A stretch of 64,000 nt of DNA from positions 21,833,286 to 21,897,285 of the forward strand of contig OU862913.1 of assembly GCA_917880885.1 (NCBI GenBank). Direction: 5' to 3'. Below, piece after piece: positions 1 through 10,098 of the stretch. The DNA comes from Limnephilus marmoratus (lineage: Eukaryota > Arthropoda > Insecta > Trichoptera > Limnephilidae). The position numbers and the translations under genes were made by a program. How positions within the stretch are numbered: the first letter of the stretch is position 1; each line of letters starts with the position of its first letter. Below the pieces are notes generated by a model. It saw nothing but the letters and a program-made list of their open reading frames with translations, had not been told where the DNA came from and made no database searches.

Positions 1-1940
1 GGCGTTCCGTCGCGGAAGTTACGCGACGGAATTTCCGTCAAGTGTGGCGCTAGCCTAAACGAGTTAAATAGGTACGAAAGAGACCGCTCGCGCACACCAT
101 CGCCGACTAGTTTCTAGTGGCCTCCGCTCAAGAACTGTAGCCAATTCAGTTTCAGTTGCCTCGCTGCGTTTTTGTCGAGATGGGGGTGTTTATTGAAGCC
201 GTTTGCCAATTTTAGTGTTTATAGGATACGACTAGCAAAGAATGTCACAATGTCGTCAAAAAGGATGCGGTGTGAAAAACCATCATTGAAATGAAATTGC
301 CGGAAATAAGAAAGCTTAAAAAAAGAAAGAAAAAATCTTTTTTTTTTTAAGCAATATTTCTTCGTTGCCTACGCGTAAAAAAAATAATCCTCACTAGAAT
401 CAGTACTTGAAATCACAGAAATCACAAACACCTATCTTCTTAGCGACTCTTTTTTGGTGGAAGGTCAAAGCTATCTCGCTCATCTCTAACCCCGCTCAGC
501 TCGACTCTTTTCCGCTCGCAGTGGAAGGCGGGCTTAAAATCAGTCCCTTAGAAGTAAGTAATGTGTATTTATTTGCAGGTTTGTGATGTATAGTTTTTTC
601 GTTTCTTTATAAATTACGGTAAGTGACTTTTGGTGGCGTTTCCATTGATAATTTTGCCGTAAATCGCTTACGTGAGCGACTTACATGATAAAAACTTACG
701 CGTGTAAAGGAAGCCCTAATTACCCGACGAGAAATTACTCAAAAGCTTACTCAGAGGTGATGAAATTATCCAAAGCTTGGTTTATTTCTATTTTAACTCG
801 ACACGTTTGATGACCATAAGTCTAAAATCAGTCCTTCAGAAGTAATGTGTATTTATTTATGAACGGCTTTGGAGTTGATTCCATCCGCCACTCTCTTCAA
901 TAAATAATAATGTTTACGAACCTTGCTTGCCACTATTTATAAATATTATTTACGGCTCGGGTCCGTCGGATGTGGATTTATTTCTATAACTGGGATTAAA
1001 TCTCTGGCTCGACTCTAATCTTTCACTGACTTACATATATATTGGTCTTCTTGTAACCTACAGTGCATATCGGATATAACGTTCAGTAATTATGTCATAA
1101 GTTATAGATACAAAAATTGTCATACTTAGCTCAAGATATGTTTTAGTGTGTGTTTCCTCTGAATACAACTCTAATGATAGGGAGTATCAATAATTACTTG
1201 CTGGTCACTATTTATAAATATCATGGACAAAATATGAATATATCTGGACCTGTCCTAAGTGATAAAAGCGTATTATTTCCCCCTTCCCATAACGGCTCCT
1301 TGGAGCCAGCTCGGCTTACGAGAGCCTCGCTTGAATATAAAAAAATGTGACGTCATCATTCTTGTCCTGACCAGCGCCGAGATCGCATCGTACATTTTAC
1401 GAACAAACATGAGAGCTTGTGCTATACATTATACCCTAAAATATGCGGATATAGCGAATGTGGGCGTTTCTCCAGTGAGCTCGTCGCTGGTTACAGGAGT
1501 AAGTAAATTATGAAACATTTGTAAAAGAATCTTAATTATATACGGCAACAAAATATTCCTCTGTGAAAAAGGGCGAACTTTACTTTGACGCATTTGGACT
1601 ACGCAAATATGTTAATAACGTGGCGGGCAATTCGCGCTCCCATGTAAAAAGGTCTATTCATTCAAAAGCAGATTTTGCTTTAAAGAACTAAATAGTGATA
1701 TTATAATGCGAGATGCCTATATACAGTCAGATTGATTTTTTAACGAATCACAGTCATCTTTCCCCTCTTCGCCCTCCATAGTTTGGTTTTCCCCTCATCT
1801 GTGTCTTCTCGTCTATCCATTTGGATGTCTATGATAAATATTATTTATAGCTCGCGTCCGTCGGATGTGGATTTATTTCTATAAATGCAAAAATTGTCTA
1901 TGCGCTTTGTAATAATAATGGTATTAAGATTTTTTTTATA
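1..1940. other. Unassigned AT-rich region with short duplications
   Basis: I see no recognisable gene here. The first 35 bases hold a perfect 10-bp inverted repeat (5-14 with 22-31, TTCCGTCGCG), in a GC-richer patch reaching to about 200. Two pairs of short direct repeats are visible: 533-574 resembles 822-858, and 933-990 resembles 1827-1887 (both end in the GTCCGTCGGATGTGGATTTA block). These suggest decayed dispersed repeats. Small ORFs at 1150-1350 and 1259-1513 overlap each other and have no family features. An ATG at 250 opens only 14 codons. Confidence 0.5.
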
Positions 1941-1944
1941 GTGA

Positions 1945-2285
1945 TACCTCACAAGAGTCTCAGCTGCTCCCGTCTGGAGACAGTGAGGCTGTGGCATTTC
2001 CCAATTGGGGTATGTTGTGAGGCTGAAGGTAGTGTGGAGGGGAAGGTGTGGGAAGAAGAAGGTGGGGAAGTACCTGGCTATTCAGATCTGGTAATTAAAC
2101 ACGGCTAATGCCATTTCAAGCAATGTTTCAATTCTGAATGGTGGTCTTACACCAAGGCGATACTGAGAGTATCTTCCACTCTGAAAAATGCCTCAAAAAT
2201 ACTATATATTATTTTAATTGAATAAATTGTAAAATAACACAAATTAATCAAATACATGTATTTGCCACGCCGGGATTCGATATAT
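1945..2285 (-). repeat. tRNA-derived SINE copy, decayed (SINE family 1)
   Basis: The body matches other copies in this window at about 22085-22262, 27340-28235, 36940-37350 and 57479-57745. Shared blocks include the GTCTGGAG..CAGTGAGG segment, a GGGGAAGTACCTGGCTATTC segment and TTTCAATTCTGAATGGTGGT. The head lies at the high-coordinate end, where GGGATTCGA is the complement of a pol III box B (TCGAATCCC). The element therefore runs on the minus strand with its tail near 1945. Box A is not recognisable in this copy. Confidence 0.6.
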
Positions 2286-2680
2286 TATATATTTCTAAAA
2301 TCAGGAAAAACTACAAACTAGACAAAAACAATTAAAAACAACTTATGGTTAAAAATTGCATCCACCGATTCATTGATCACTGATACAAAAATATATAATG
2401 GACAATGGTCTCGACCAAAGATATTCAAATACAGAATATTATATTATATTTTATTAAATTATATTTCAATATCTTTGGTCTCGACCAATGAACGCGATGT
2501 GTCTAAAAATGAAAACAGGACCATACTTACCTTTGAGGTCGCTTGAAATTAACACTGTTTATTGTCTATTTAAAGAAATTTAGATAGAGTTCGCACGCAG
2601 AGGACATAGTTACGAACAAATGTTAATTAATCCTGAAATATATTTTAATATTAAAATAAATGGAGTATTTCTGAACGTAT
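2286..2680 (-). repeat. LINE 3'-UTR fragment (CR1/L2-like family)
   Basis: This segment matches 62,440-62,740 and in part 37,497-37,735, including ACTTATGGTTAAAAATTGCA, GACCAATGAACGCGATG and GAGTTCGCACGCAGAGGACA. At 62 kb the same segment lies downstream of a minus-strand CR1/L2-like reverse transcriptase tail, so it is best read as that LINE's 3' UTR. An extra stretch at about 2406-2487, absent from the 62-kb copy, is bounded by the 12-base direct repeat TGGTCTCGACCA. Confidence 0.6.
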
Positions 2681-2734
2681 CCCAAAAATAAAAACTGTTT
2701 GTGAAAGGTGATGAAATAACAAATTTATTATCAT

Positions 2735-3196
2735 TATCATTACATCAATGTATGTGAGCGTTAATCTTTTAAACTACTCAGCGATTTTCATACGGTTTTC
2801 ACCAATAGATAGAGTGATTGAAGAGGATTGTTTATATGTATAATACATATAAATTATATTAGAGAAAAGCCGAGAAATTCAAAGAAAACATATTTTTGTG
2901 CGATTTAAACGGCTGGCGGGCCGTACTATAGTCACTTTTGAATAGATGTCCTAGAGTAAGTAGGTATTTGATTTACCCTTTTTAAATATCCAGTGTTGCA
3001 TTGCAAGCATTGTATAATTAGTGGCGAGTTAATTAGTTTATATGTATAATACATGCTTATTATAGTAGAGAAAAGTCGATAAATTCAAATATTCAATTCA
3101 GGCGGCGGGCAGCTGGCAAGCGGGTGGATTTTATAATGATTGGGTAATGGCGTTGTGTTTCGTTAGCCACAGCAACGTGTGGCCGGGTCTGCTAGT
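2735..3196 (+). mobile_element. Non-autonomous Helitron, copy 1
   Basis: The 3' end has Helitron hallmarks: the terminus is CTAGT (CTRRT type), ending at 3196. It is preceded by a short GC-rich hairpin (GCCACA-GCAACG-TGTGGC) about a dozen bases upstream. The body matches copies at about 6464-6981 and 25644-26145. No Rep/helicase coding sequence is present. The 5' end is approximate, because this copy lacks the ATGAAGTCGCTC block seen in the other two. Confidence 0.75.
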
Positions 3197-4426
3197 TACA
3201 AATAAACATAATTTTAGAAATATTTAAATTTTTCAATACAAACACTAAAAACTCTCAAAAAACCTCACTATTTTGCAGTTTCATGTAAAAATAATTAATC
3301 ACATCACAAAGTTTCATAAAATTTTCTAAAATTGCATTCTGAAATTTTGGTTTCATATATGTGCACTTTTAGTTCTTTTGTGGGTTAACTTTTAGATTTG
3401 AAAATAGTAGTGTTTTCTCTTTCCAAAACCATTTCCATACATAGCCTGCAAGATTATGAATAAATGCAAGGCGTTCAGCGCAAAATTAAGTGTATTAAAT
3501 TAAATTAATTATGTTTTAAATTAATTAAATAGTCAAACAAAACAATTTAATTAAAATGCTAAACCATCAATGATTTAGTTTTATAATCGAGGAGACAGCT
3601 CTTGATTACAATTTAATTGATTTAAAAGTGCTCTTTTGTACTAAATGGCCAATTGATGAGTTTGTCAAATATGAATTTGATTACGGACTTATGTTTTTTT
3701 GTTTTCTTATTAAAAAAATGTTTTTTCCGTGTTTTCGTTATAACCGACAACGCTATATGTAGTTTTGATCGTTTTGATCTCCATCATTTCGTTCGCTGAT
3801 ATGAATTTGACTGACTGATTCGCATCGCAATCTCGTAGTTTTGGGCCCTCGCCAGCTGTTGTTGGATATGCCAGCCCGATAGCTATGTTGCTTACCTACC
3901 GCATAATGCTGGGGCTAGTGTTGGGTAAATTACCGGGAATTTATTTATGGGGAATATTCCCAAAAAAGGGAATTTTGCGGGAATTTTCATCCAAATGGTG
4001 AAATTCCCAGAATAACTAACGAGGTTGTGTCCCACAGTACGATAGTACCACTCCCTCCGGGAGCACTCCTGTTCCGATGAGGCCGGTACACCGAAGGGCA
4101 CTGATTTGCGAGAACTTTGAACACGTGCTCTGAGGATTGCAAGGAGGTTGTTGTTTAATCGACCGGTATACAATGCAACCTAATAAGCCAATATCAGAAT
4201 TTAGAATGGGCAGTAATACAGAAATTGATTGAAATTTGGTTTACGTTTCTCACATTTCGCTTATTCTGGCTTCCCTTTTGGTTTCTTCTTTCTCGATTCC
4301 AGCTTTCCGCGTGATTTTTTTTTGTTTATTTCTTTTCGCTCCTTCTTGCATATCGTTTCCATCTTCAGCTGTCTGCGTATTTTATGCCTTTATATTTTAA
4401 TTACTTAAAAGTTATTCTTATGAATC
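3197..4426. other. Unassigned AT-rich region
   Basis: No gene or complete element recognised. At 3925-4010 there is a cluster of degenerate GGGAATTTTC/GAAATTCCC motifs in both orientations, which may be the eroded end of a DNA transposon. A 93-codon ORF on the minus strand (3892-4173) crosses this cluster and shows no family features. The region 3200-3890 is simple AT-rich sequence. Confidence 0.45.
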
Positions 4427-4950
4427 TTTTTTTTTTTTTACTTTAACTACACAAGAGGCCCTGAGGAAAATAATTTCCCTCAGGGCCTATGTCATCTGGG
4501 ATGCTGTGTGGAGGGTCTTTTTGAGGAGAGGAAGGAATGAACATTGGTCTTGAAGAGACCCATGTCGTAGGAAGAAGGAAACACAGAGGCCGGCAAATCA
4601 TTCCACAGCCGAGCTGTTGAACACAAGAACGAGTCGAAGAAACGACCCGTTCTCATGTGACAAATGTCAACCGTGTACAAATGTTGGGCACACGTTTGGC
4701 GTGGTGCCAAAATGCTAGATCCTCGGAGCATCTTCCATTGTTATACCGGTAGAACAAGGATAGCATTCCCACCCGACGCCTGTGCTCTAAAGATTGCAAT
4801 CCGTCTGTTAAGATGGGAGAATCTGTTAAACGGACCGCCCGTTTCTGCACAGAGTCATGGGTATTTTTCAAGTATTTTGGAACTCCAGACCAGAGGTTGC
4901 TGCCAAATTCAACCGTGGGGCGCATTTGTGATTTGTGATCTGTGTGAATC
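4427..4950 (-). pseudogene. LINE reverse transcriptase C-terminus and 3' end (LINE family B), frameshifted
   Basis: The minus strand encodes the C-terminal region of a Jockey/CR1-type pol. One segment (about 4925-4690) contains KNTHDSVQKRAVRL and LEHRRRVGMLSLFYRY. After a frame change it continues (about 4690-4492) with TARLWNDLPASVFP and FKTNVHSFL. These are typical post-RT motifs of insect LINE pol proteins. Downstream lies a 3' UTR with a strong hairpin (GGCCCTGA..TCAGGGCC) and a poly-A tail, seen as T-rich sequence from 4427. The copy is truncated at its 5' end and cannot encode an active protein. The same family recurs at 45160, 57085 and 58405. Confidence 0.8.
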
Positions 4951-5077
4951 TATTTTGTATGTCATGGTTTCTTGTTATATTTGTTCTATAGTTTATATTA
5001 ATATTATTAAATTGACCTGCTGACAAACTGCTTTGGCAGTTTAGCGGGTGTTTAAATAGAACAATAAAAAAAAAACT

Positions 5078-5365
5078 ATGTTATGCTTTCCGCTAAATGC
5101 TTCCAGCTTCCCTCGGCTTCTTCTTTCTTGTTTCCCGTGGCTTCATGCTTTCCGCTTCCACTGCTTCTTACTATCCATTTCCTGCTTCTCGCTTTAGTGC
5201 TTCGTCATTTTTTGCTTCCCGCTGCTTCTAACTACCTGCTAATTGCTACTTTGCTTCCCACGTTCTTCTCACTTTACGTTTCTCGCTACTTTATGCTTCC
5301 CGCATTCCGCTTCCATTGCTTCTCGTTTCCTGCTTCTTGCTTCTCGCAATTCGCTTTCCGTCATG
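5078..5365. repeat. Low-complexity (GCTTC)-rich pyrimidine tract
   Basis: A degenerate tandem of TGCTTC/CGCTTCC/CTTCTCGC motifs on the plus strand. It creates a 101-codon ORF rich in Leu, Phe, Ser and Cys that is an artefact of the repeat. Similar pyrimidine-rich sequence occurs at 4258-4330. Confidence 0.75.
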
Positions 5366-6463
5366 TTAAAATAACAAACTGTTATTAATTAGAGCATGCT
5401 GAGAATAGAAAATTTAGAATTTTTGAAAAAAGCCGAATAGTACCACAGATGTAAGCCGCCAAAATGTTGAAATTTGATGTCAGACAATAACTTTGATGAT
5501 AGACAATAACTGTGGGACTACTGTACTTTCATCAGAATTGTACTGAATTGTTTGTACTAAATTTTTTTTATCAATTTTTTATATTTTTATTTATATAATA
5601 AACATTTCTGTTAGTAAGATCTGCAACAGTCTTTCACTTGCTTTCTAAAACAGTATTCAATTTTGGATTATGTTAAAAAACAGCGAATCTTTTTAGAAAT
5701 TATTGTCAACCGGAAATATTTCTAAATAAATCGTGATCTGACAGATCCTATAAAGTAACTTGACGCCGAGATCTCAAAATACCCCAGGGTTTAAATTGCT
5801 TTAATGTTGAACTCTCGATGATTTACCTAGACCAAGAAGCGCCACTGTGTGTATGTATGAATGTATGTATGTGTGACGCAGGTGAGGTATAAAAGACAGG
5901 TGAGCGACATACGGCGAGGGCCGCCCGCCAGCTGACACCGTGCCATAGATGCTTTATCTAACTTCGCTGCTAAACTCACTAGACTAGTAGTTCTGTGAAT
6001 AGTACTGCCGTCGTAACCAAAACACGCAGTAATTACCGAAAATTAGTAAAAATGATAAAAGCTATTAAGTATTTCTAAAAAAAAAATTCTCATTTGTTGC
6101 ATTAAAAATATATTATATTGTTTTTGATGTTATCGTAATTTAACCGCTCTTGTTAAGTAAAGACACAGTATCCCTGTTTTTTATAACGATCGCGATTTAA
6201 AAAAATATTTTTTTCACGCAAAATTTCTGATCAGTTGTTTACTGTTAAAATTAAGTCCTTTTTCCATAGATATGCACCTTTCATTATCAAGTGTACCACA
6301 GACAACATTCAGAAATCGAAAATATTCTACGTTCACTCCAATAAGTAGTACCTTTCACAGCGGTTTCAAAGTAACAATCACGCAGGATTGACGCGGCTGT
6401 AAACTTTACGATTTGTTTATATATTTGTTTATAAATCCTACAAATCATCATTATCATTATTAC
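5366..6463. other. Unassigned region with one promoter-like patch
   Basis: No coding gene recognised. The stretch 5760-6050 is less AT-rich than its surroundings. It includes a TATG microsatellite (about 5850-5872), a TATA-like box at 5888 and a GC-rich block (5910-5945). The rest is AT-rich without recognisable motifs. Confidence 0.4.
5888..5894 (+). promoter_or_regulatory. Possible TATA box
   Basis: TATAAAA in the context GAGGTATAAAAGACAGG, followed by about 150 bases without an ATG. The first ATG, at about 6052, opens only eight codons. It could be an old LTR promoter or a host core promoter with an intron downstream. No arthropod initiator (TCAGT) is seen at the expected distance, so confidence is low. 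Confidence 0.2.
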
Positions 6464-6981
6464 ATTACATTACATAGTATAAAATGAAGTCGCTCAAAAT
6501 GTATGTGCGCGTTAATCTTTTAAACTACGCAACGGATTTTCATACGGTTTTCACCAATAGATAGAGTGATTGAAGAGGAATGTTTAGATGTATAATACAT
6601 GTAAATTATATTAGAGAAAAGCCGATAAATTCAAAGAAAACATATTTTTGTGCGATTTAAAACGGCTGGCGGGCCGTACTATAGTCACTTTTGAAATTCG
6701 TTCTACGGAAGAAATTGTAAAATAGATGTCCTAGAGTAAGTAGGTATTTGATTTTCCCTTTTCAAATATCCAGTGTTGCATTGCAAGCATTGTATAATTA
6801 GTGGCGAATTAATTAGTTTATATGTATAATGCATGCTTATTATAGTAGAGAAAAGCCGATAAATTCAAATATTCAATTCAGGCAGCGTGCAGCTGGCAGG
6901 CGGGTGGTGTGGATTTTATAAAGGTTGGGTAATGGCGTTGTGTTTCGTTAGCCACACCACCTTGTGGTCGGGTCTGCTAGT
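6464..6981 (+). mobile_element. Non-autonomous Helitron, copy 2
   Basis: Near-identical in layout to the copy at 25644-26145. It starts around the ATAGTATAAAATGAAGTCGC block and ends at GGGTCTGCTAGT (6981). The terminal hairpin is weaker here because of substitutions (GCCACACCACCTTGTGGTC). The body contains two related half-units, each with TATGTATAAT followed by a GAGAAAAGCCGA block, which looks like an internal duplication. There is no coding capacity. Confidence 0.8.
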
Positions 6982-6989
6982 ATTTTTTT

Positions 6990-7057
6990 TTTTTTTTTAC
7001 ATGAGCTCCACACAGGAGGCCCAGAGGAAAATAATTTCCCTCAGGGCCTATGTCATA
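6990..7057 (-). repeat. LINE family B 3'-terminal hairpin segment
   Basis: A T-rich run is followed by CATGAGCTCCACACAGGAGG and GAGGAAAATAATTTCCCTCA. This is the complement of the LINE family B 3' end seen at 4427-4500 and 24735-24812. The orientation puts the poly-A tail at the low-coordinate end, directly abutting the Helitron terminus. Confidence 0.6.
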
Positions 7058-8990
7058 AACGATATAAACGCCAAAATACAGGTTAATTCATTGGCTATAT
7101 AGCACTATAAAAAAGTTTTAAAATTCGCTGTCGCTCCAGTGGTTAAGCAAATGTGTTCGCTTGTGGTAATATAATAATTTGTTCGGTTATATGTCTTACA
7201 GAAATCGTTGTGTCTTCCTTACTGTAATGGTGAGAAATATTAACTCAAATTTGCTTTGAATTTTCACTGGGGTTGGCCCACCTGGGACTCTTGTGCGGAA
7301 CCATGTTATAAAAAGAGAACAACATTTTGAATGACTAAATGTACTAAGTTCTGTTTTAACTCGTACCACTCGTACTATTAGAAGTAATTGTTTTAACGTT
7401 ATCAAGGCGTTGTTCCTTACAATTATAATAGACCACTTGCATCACATTTTTTCAATTTTTTTTCCGGTTTAGGCAAATATTCTAAGACATTCTGTATTTT
7501 ATTTTTATTTTTTAATCGTATTTTTGAAACCCTGGGGATTTTTTGAAAATTTCAATCCGAAAAATCAGACCATTTTTTATAAACTGGAAATACGGGACAT
7601 AATTTTATAGGTGTGAAAAAACGATAATTACATAGCCGAAAATCATTTAAAAAAAAGAACGTTTTCCACACGAATGGCACAGGAGAATAACGAGGCATAC
7701 CAAAAATATTACATCTCATAAATATTTTTTTCCTTGATCCATCTTGTTGATCATAAATCATTATATTGTACAGCGTATATATTACTAAATTCAATGTAAT
7801 ATACTTGTGCTTGTAAATTATAATAATAATAAGAATATTATAAAATTTTATTTTGTTAAAATCAGCACCATAATCATTATACCTCTAAAACACGTACCAA
7901 CATCTTCTTCACGTTCTGAAGAGAACCCCGTACATCTAAAATGTACGGGGTTCTCTTCAGAACATCTGTCAAAAAGTGAAATCAATTGATAAGTTCGCAG
8001 AGAACAAACAATAAATCTAGTGAACGAATTCAAAAATTCGCCTGAAATCAAAGTGATGCCATATAAAAAAAAAAAAATCAGTGTGGAATTTTTTAAAATT
8101 AATAGGAACATTTTCGGAGACGGGACATTTTCATGTAGTGACGTCATGAGCCCAAATAATGGATTTATTTATTTAAAAATAAAAACAACTGTACATTTCT
8201 AAACAATTTTACTAACATTTTCTTAATCTTAGTAAAAAGATCTATCCACATGATTTTTTCCAAGTCGTTATGAAATCCATGCAAGTGGCCTATTGTTTCC
8301 AACATTGTTTTTCAAAACCTTTTGACGTAGTGTGGTGTTTGTTGTTTGTATGTTGCATTGTGCGTTTTGTGACCGCCTTGTACGGATCGGCGACTCTGAA
8401 ACTTGATTTCTACATTCCCGTGCAGTGAGCACTTTATAGTTACTGCTGTGGTTGTTGTGCATTGTGTGTTGTGCGGACAGGCTTTACTCTCGGTTCTCGG
8501 TGTGCAAGGGCTCGATGTGGCGTTTCATAGTATTCTGCAGGTAAATGCATCCTCGGAGGCTACCAAGAGGCCCCCGGCCCCTCTTAACTTTTATTTATTT
8601 TATTAGTGTACATAATAATTTCAACATATTGATTTCGTTTTCTAATCGTATTTTAATATTTATTTATTCACCTTTATTAATTACACTAGCTGGTACCCGG
8701 CATGCGTTGCAATGCCATTCAAAGAAAGAAATTGTTTCTCCCTGCATGTTCTTTTCCATGTGTTCCCTTCCGCGTTCCCCTTCCGCCTTCCCACTTCCTG
8801 CAAACCCTCCCCCGTCTCCTTCGTTCCTGCCGCTAAACTACATTAAATACACCATTTTACAAAGAACTCGTGTTTTTCATTTATTTATTTATTTACGGAC
8901 AATTAGTACAATTAACAATATATCAATAAAAGGAATAGAAAAAAAGAGAGATCACAATGAAAGGAGATTACATATAGATGAAGAGCATTG
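7058..8990. other. Unassigned region
   Basis: Mostly AT-rich. Several ORFs of 60-148 codons are present on both strands without family features, and the 148-codon one (8545-8991) is low-complexity. Visible structure: a perfect 22-bp hairpin at 7914-7962, a GT-rich stretch at 8330-8540, and a decayed repeat end at about 8686-8860 (CTAGCTGGTACCCGGC, then AAATTGTTTCTCCCTG-like pyrimidine-rich sequence) resembling 38310-38560. Confidence 0.4.
7914..7962. repeat. Perfect 22-bp hairpin
   Basis: The left arm 7914-7935 (TTCTGAAGAGAACCCCGTAC..) is the exact reverse complement of 7941-7962, with a 5-base loop CTAAA. Pairing stops within about one base outside the arms. It could be a cruciform-forming insertion or the core of a very small MITE. 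The short loop and abrupt stem end make a microRNA precursor less likely. Confidence 0.8.
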
Positions 8991-9535
8991 ACAAAATACA
9001 TATAATATTTTTTTTTATTTATTTATTTTTTTTTTTTTTTATTTGAATTTTATTTTAGTAATTTGTACATTTAAGTTTACAAATTTCTAATTGATTATAA
9101 TATTTCATATTGCAGTTTTTTTTTTTTTTTTTTTAATTATAATATTTTAAATTCACAAAATTTTTGAAATCACAAAATTTTTTGTTTTTGTTTTATGTAG
9201 CTCCTACAATCCATCTTGAACTTTTCAATTGGTGAGGACTTAAGAGTTTCTGGTAGTGTGTTATATAACTTAATTCCTTTGTACAGCAGACTGTTTTGCG
9301 TATTCGTTTTGTCCTTTTTGTTTAATCTTATTTCCTTGCAAGTCCTTGTGTAATGTCTGTGAATGTCCTTATTGTATACGATTTTATTTGTGAAGTATTT
9401 TGGTAACATGTTGTTTAATATTTTGTGAATAAATATCAACGTGTTCAAGGTCAGTATTTGTTTCACTGTTAACCAATTAAGTTCCTTTAACATTTTAATT
9501 ATTTTTGAAAATCTATTTCTTCGGAGTATTATTCG

Positions 9536-9892
9536 TGTTGGGTTTTGAATTGATATTGTGCTCAGTACCTACCTGAATGTCATTTTTCGATCCTACCCCC
9601 ACCAACCATGTCACCTTGCTGAAAAAAGGCTTGGAACAATAACAACCAGCAGTGTGCACCTACAACTGATCGACTTGTGACATTGGAAGGAACTGGTTTT
9701 TCTATAAGTTTGTGCTCGTCTTCGAATTTGGTAAGTGACTTGGCTTTCCTTACTTCCTTCTAGTTCCAGAGATTTACCAGACACATATAAGCATTCAATT
9801 CATTTCGTAATTTTTGTTTATTTAGCAATTTACAGTCCACCATTCGCCTGTTGCATTTGAGGCTGTCATTTCGGACAGTTTCGGATGCAACA
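9536..9892 (+). repeat. BEL/Pao 5' LTR
   Basis: Begins TGTTGGGTTTTGAATTG and ends GGATGCAACA. Reads base for base like the 3' LTR. It lies next to the target duplication ATTCG at 9531-9535. It should carry the element promoter, but no clear TATA box is visible. Confidence 0.96.
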
Positions 9893-9895
9893 TAT

Positions 9896-9912
9896 TGGTC
9901 CAATCGTGCCAG
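9896..9912 (+). promoter_or_regulatory. Probable BEL primer-binding site
   Basis: TGGTCCAATCGTGCCAG starts 4 bases after the 5' LTR. PBS sequences begin TGG because tRNAs end in CCA. I could not match it with confidence to a specific tRNA, so the primer identity is open. Confidence 0.5.
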
Positions 9913-10098
9913 ATTTCGTGAGCATTTTGGAGTTGAATGCTTGTATGTGTTTTTCCAATAACCTTGATCCTGTGTTCCTAATATTCCTGGCATTTCGGCT
10001 TTCGAATTGGGCACATTGTCACCTTCAAAAGGGGTTAAATTTCGTGGTAAATTTCACATTTTTCGTTTGTTGAATTTCTATTTTCAAATATTATCAAA

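Noticed and set aside
250..294. Possible first exon starting MSSKRMRC
   Set aside because: Only 14 codons before a stop and no splice donor in the frame; too little to call a gene.
5083..5388. 101-codon plus-strand ORF resembling a hydrophobic secreted protein
   Set aside because: It translates a GCTTC-type low-complexity tract; composition and periodicity explain it fully.
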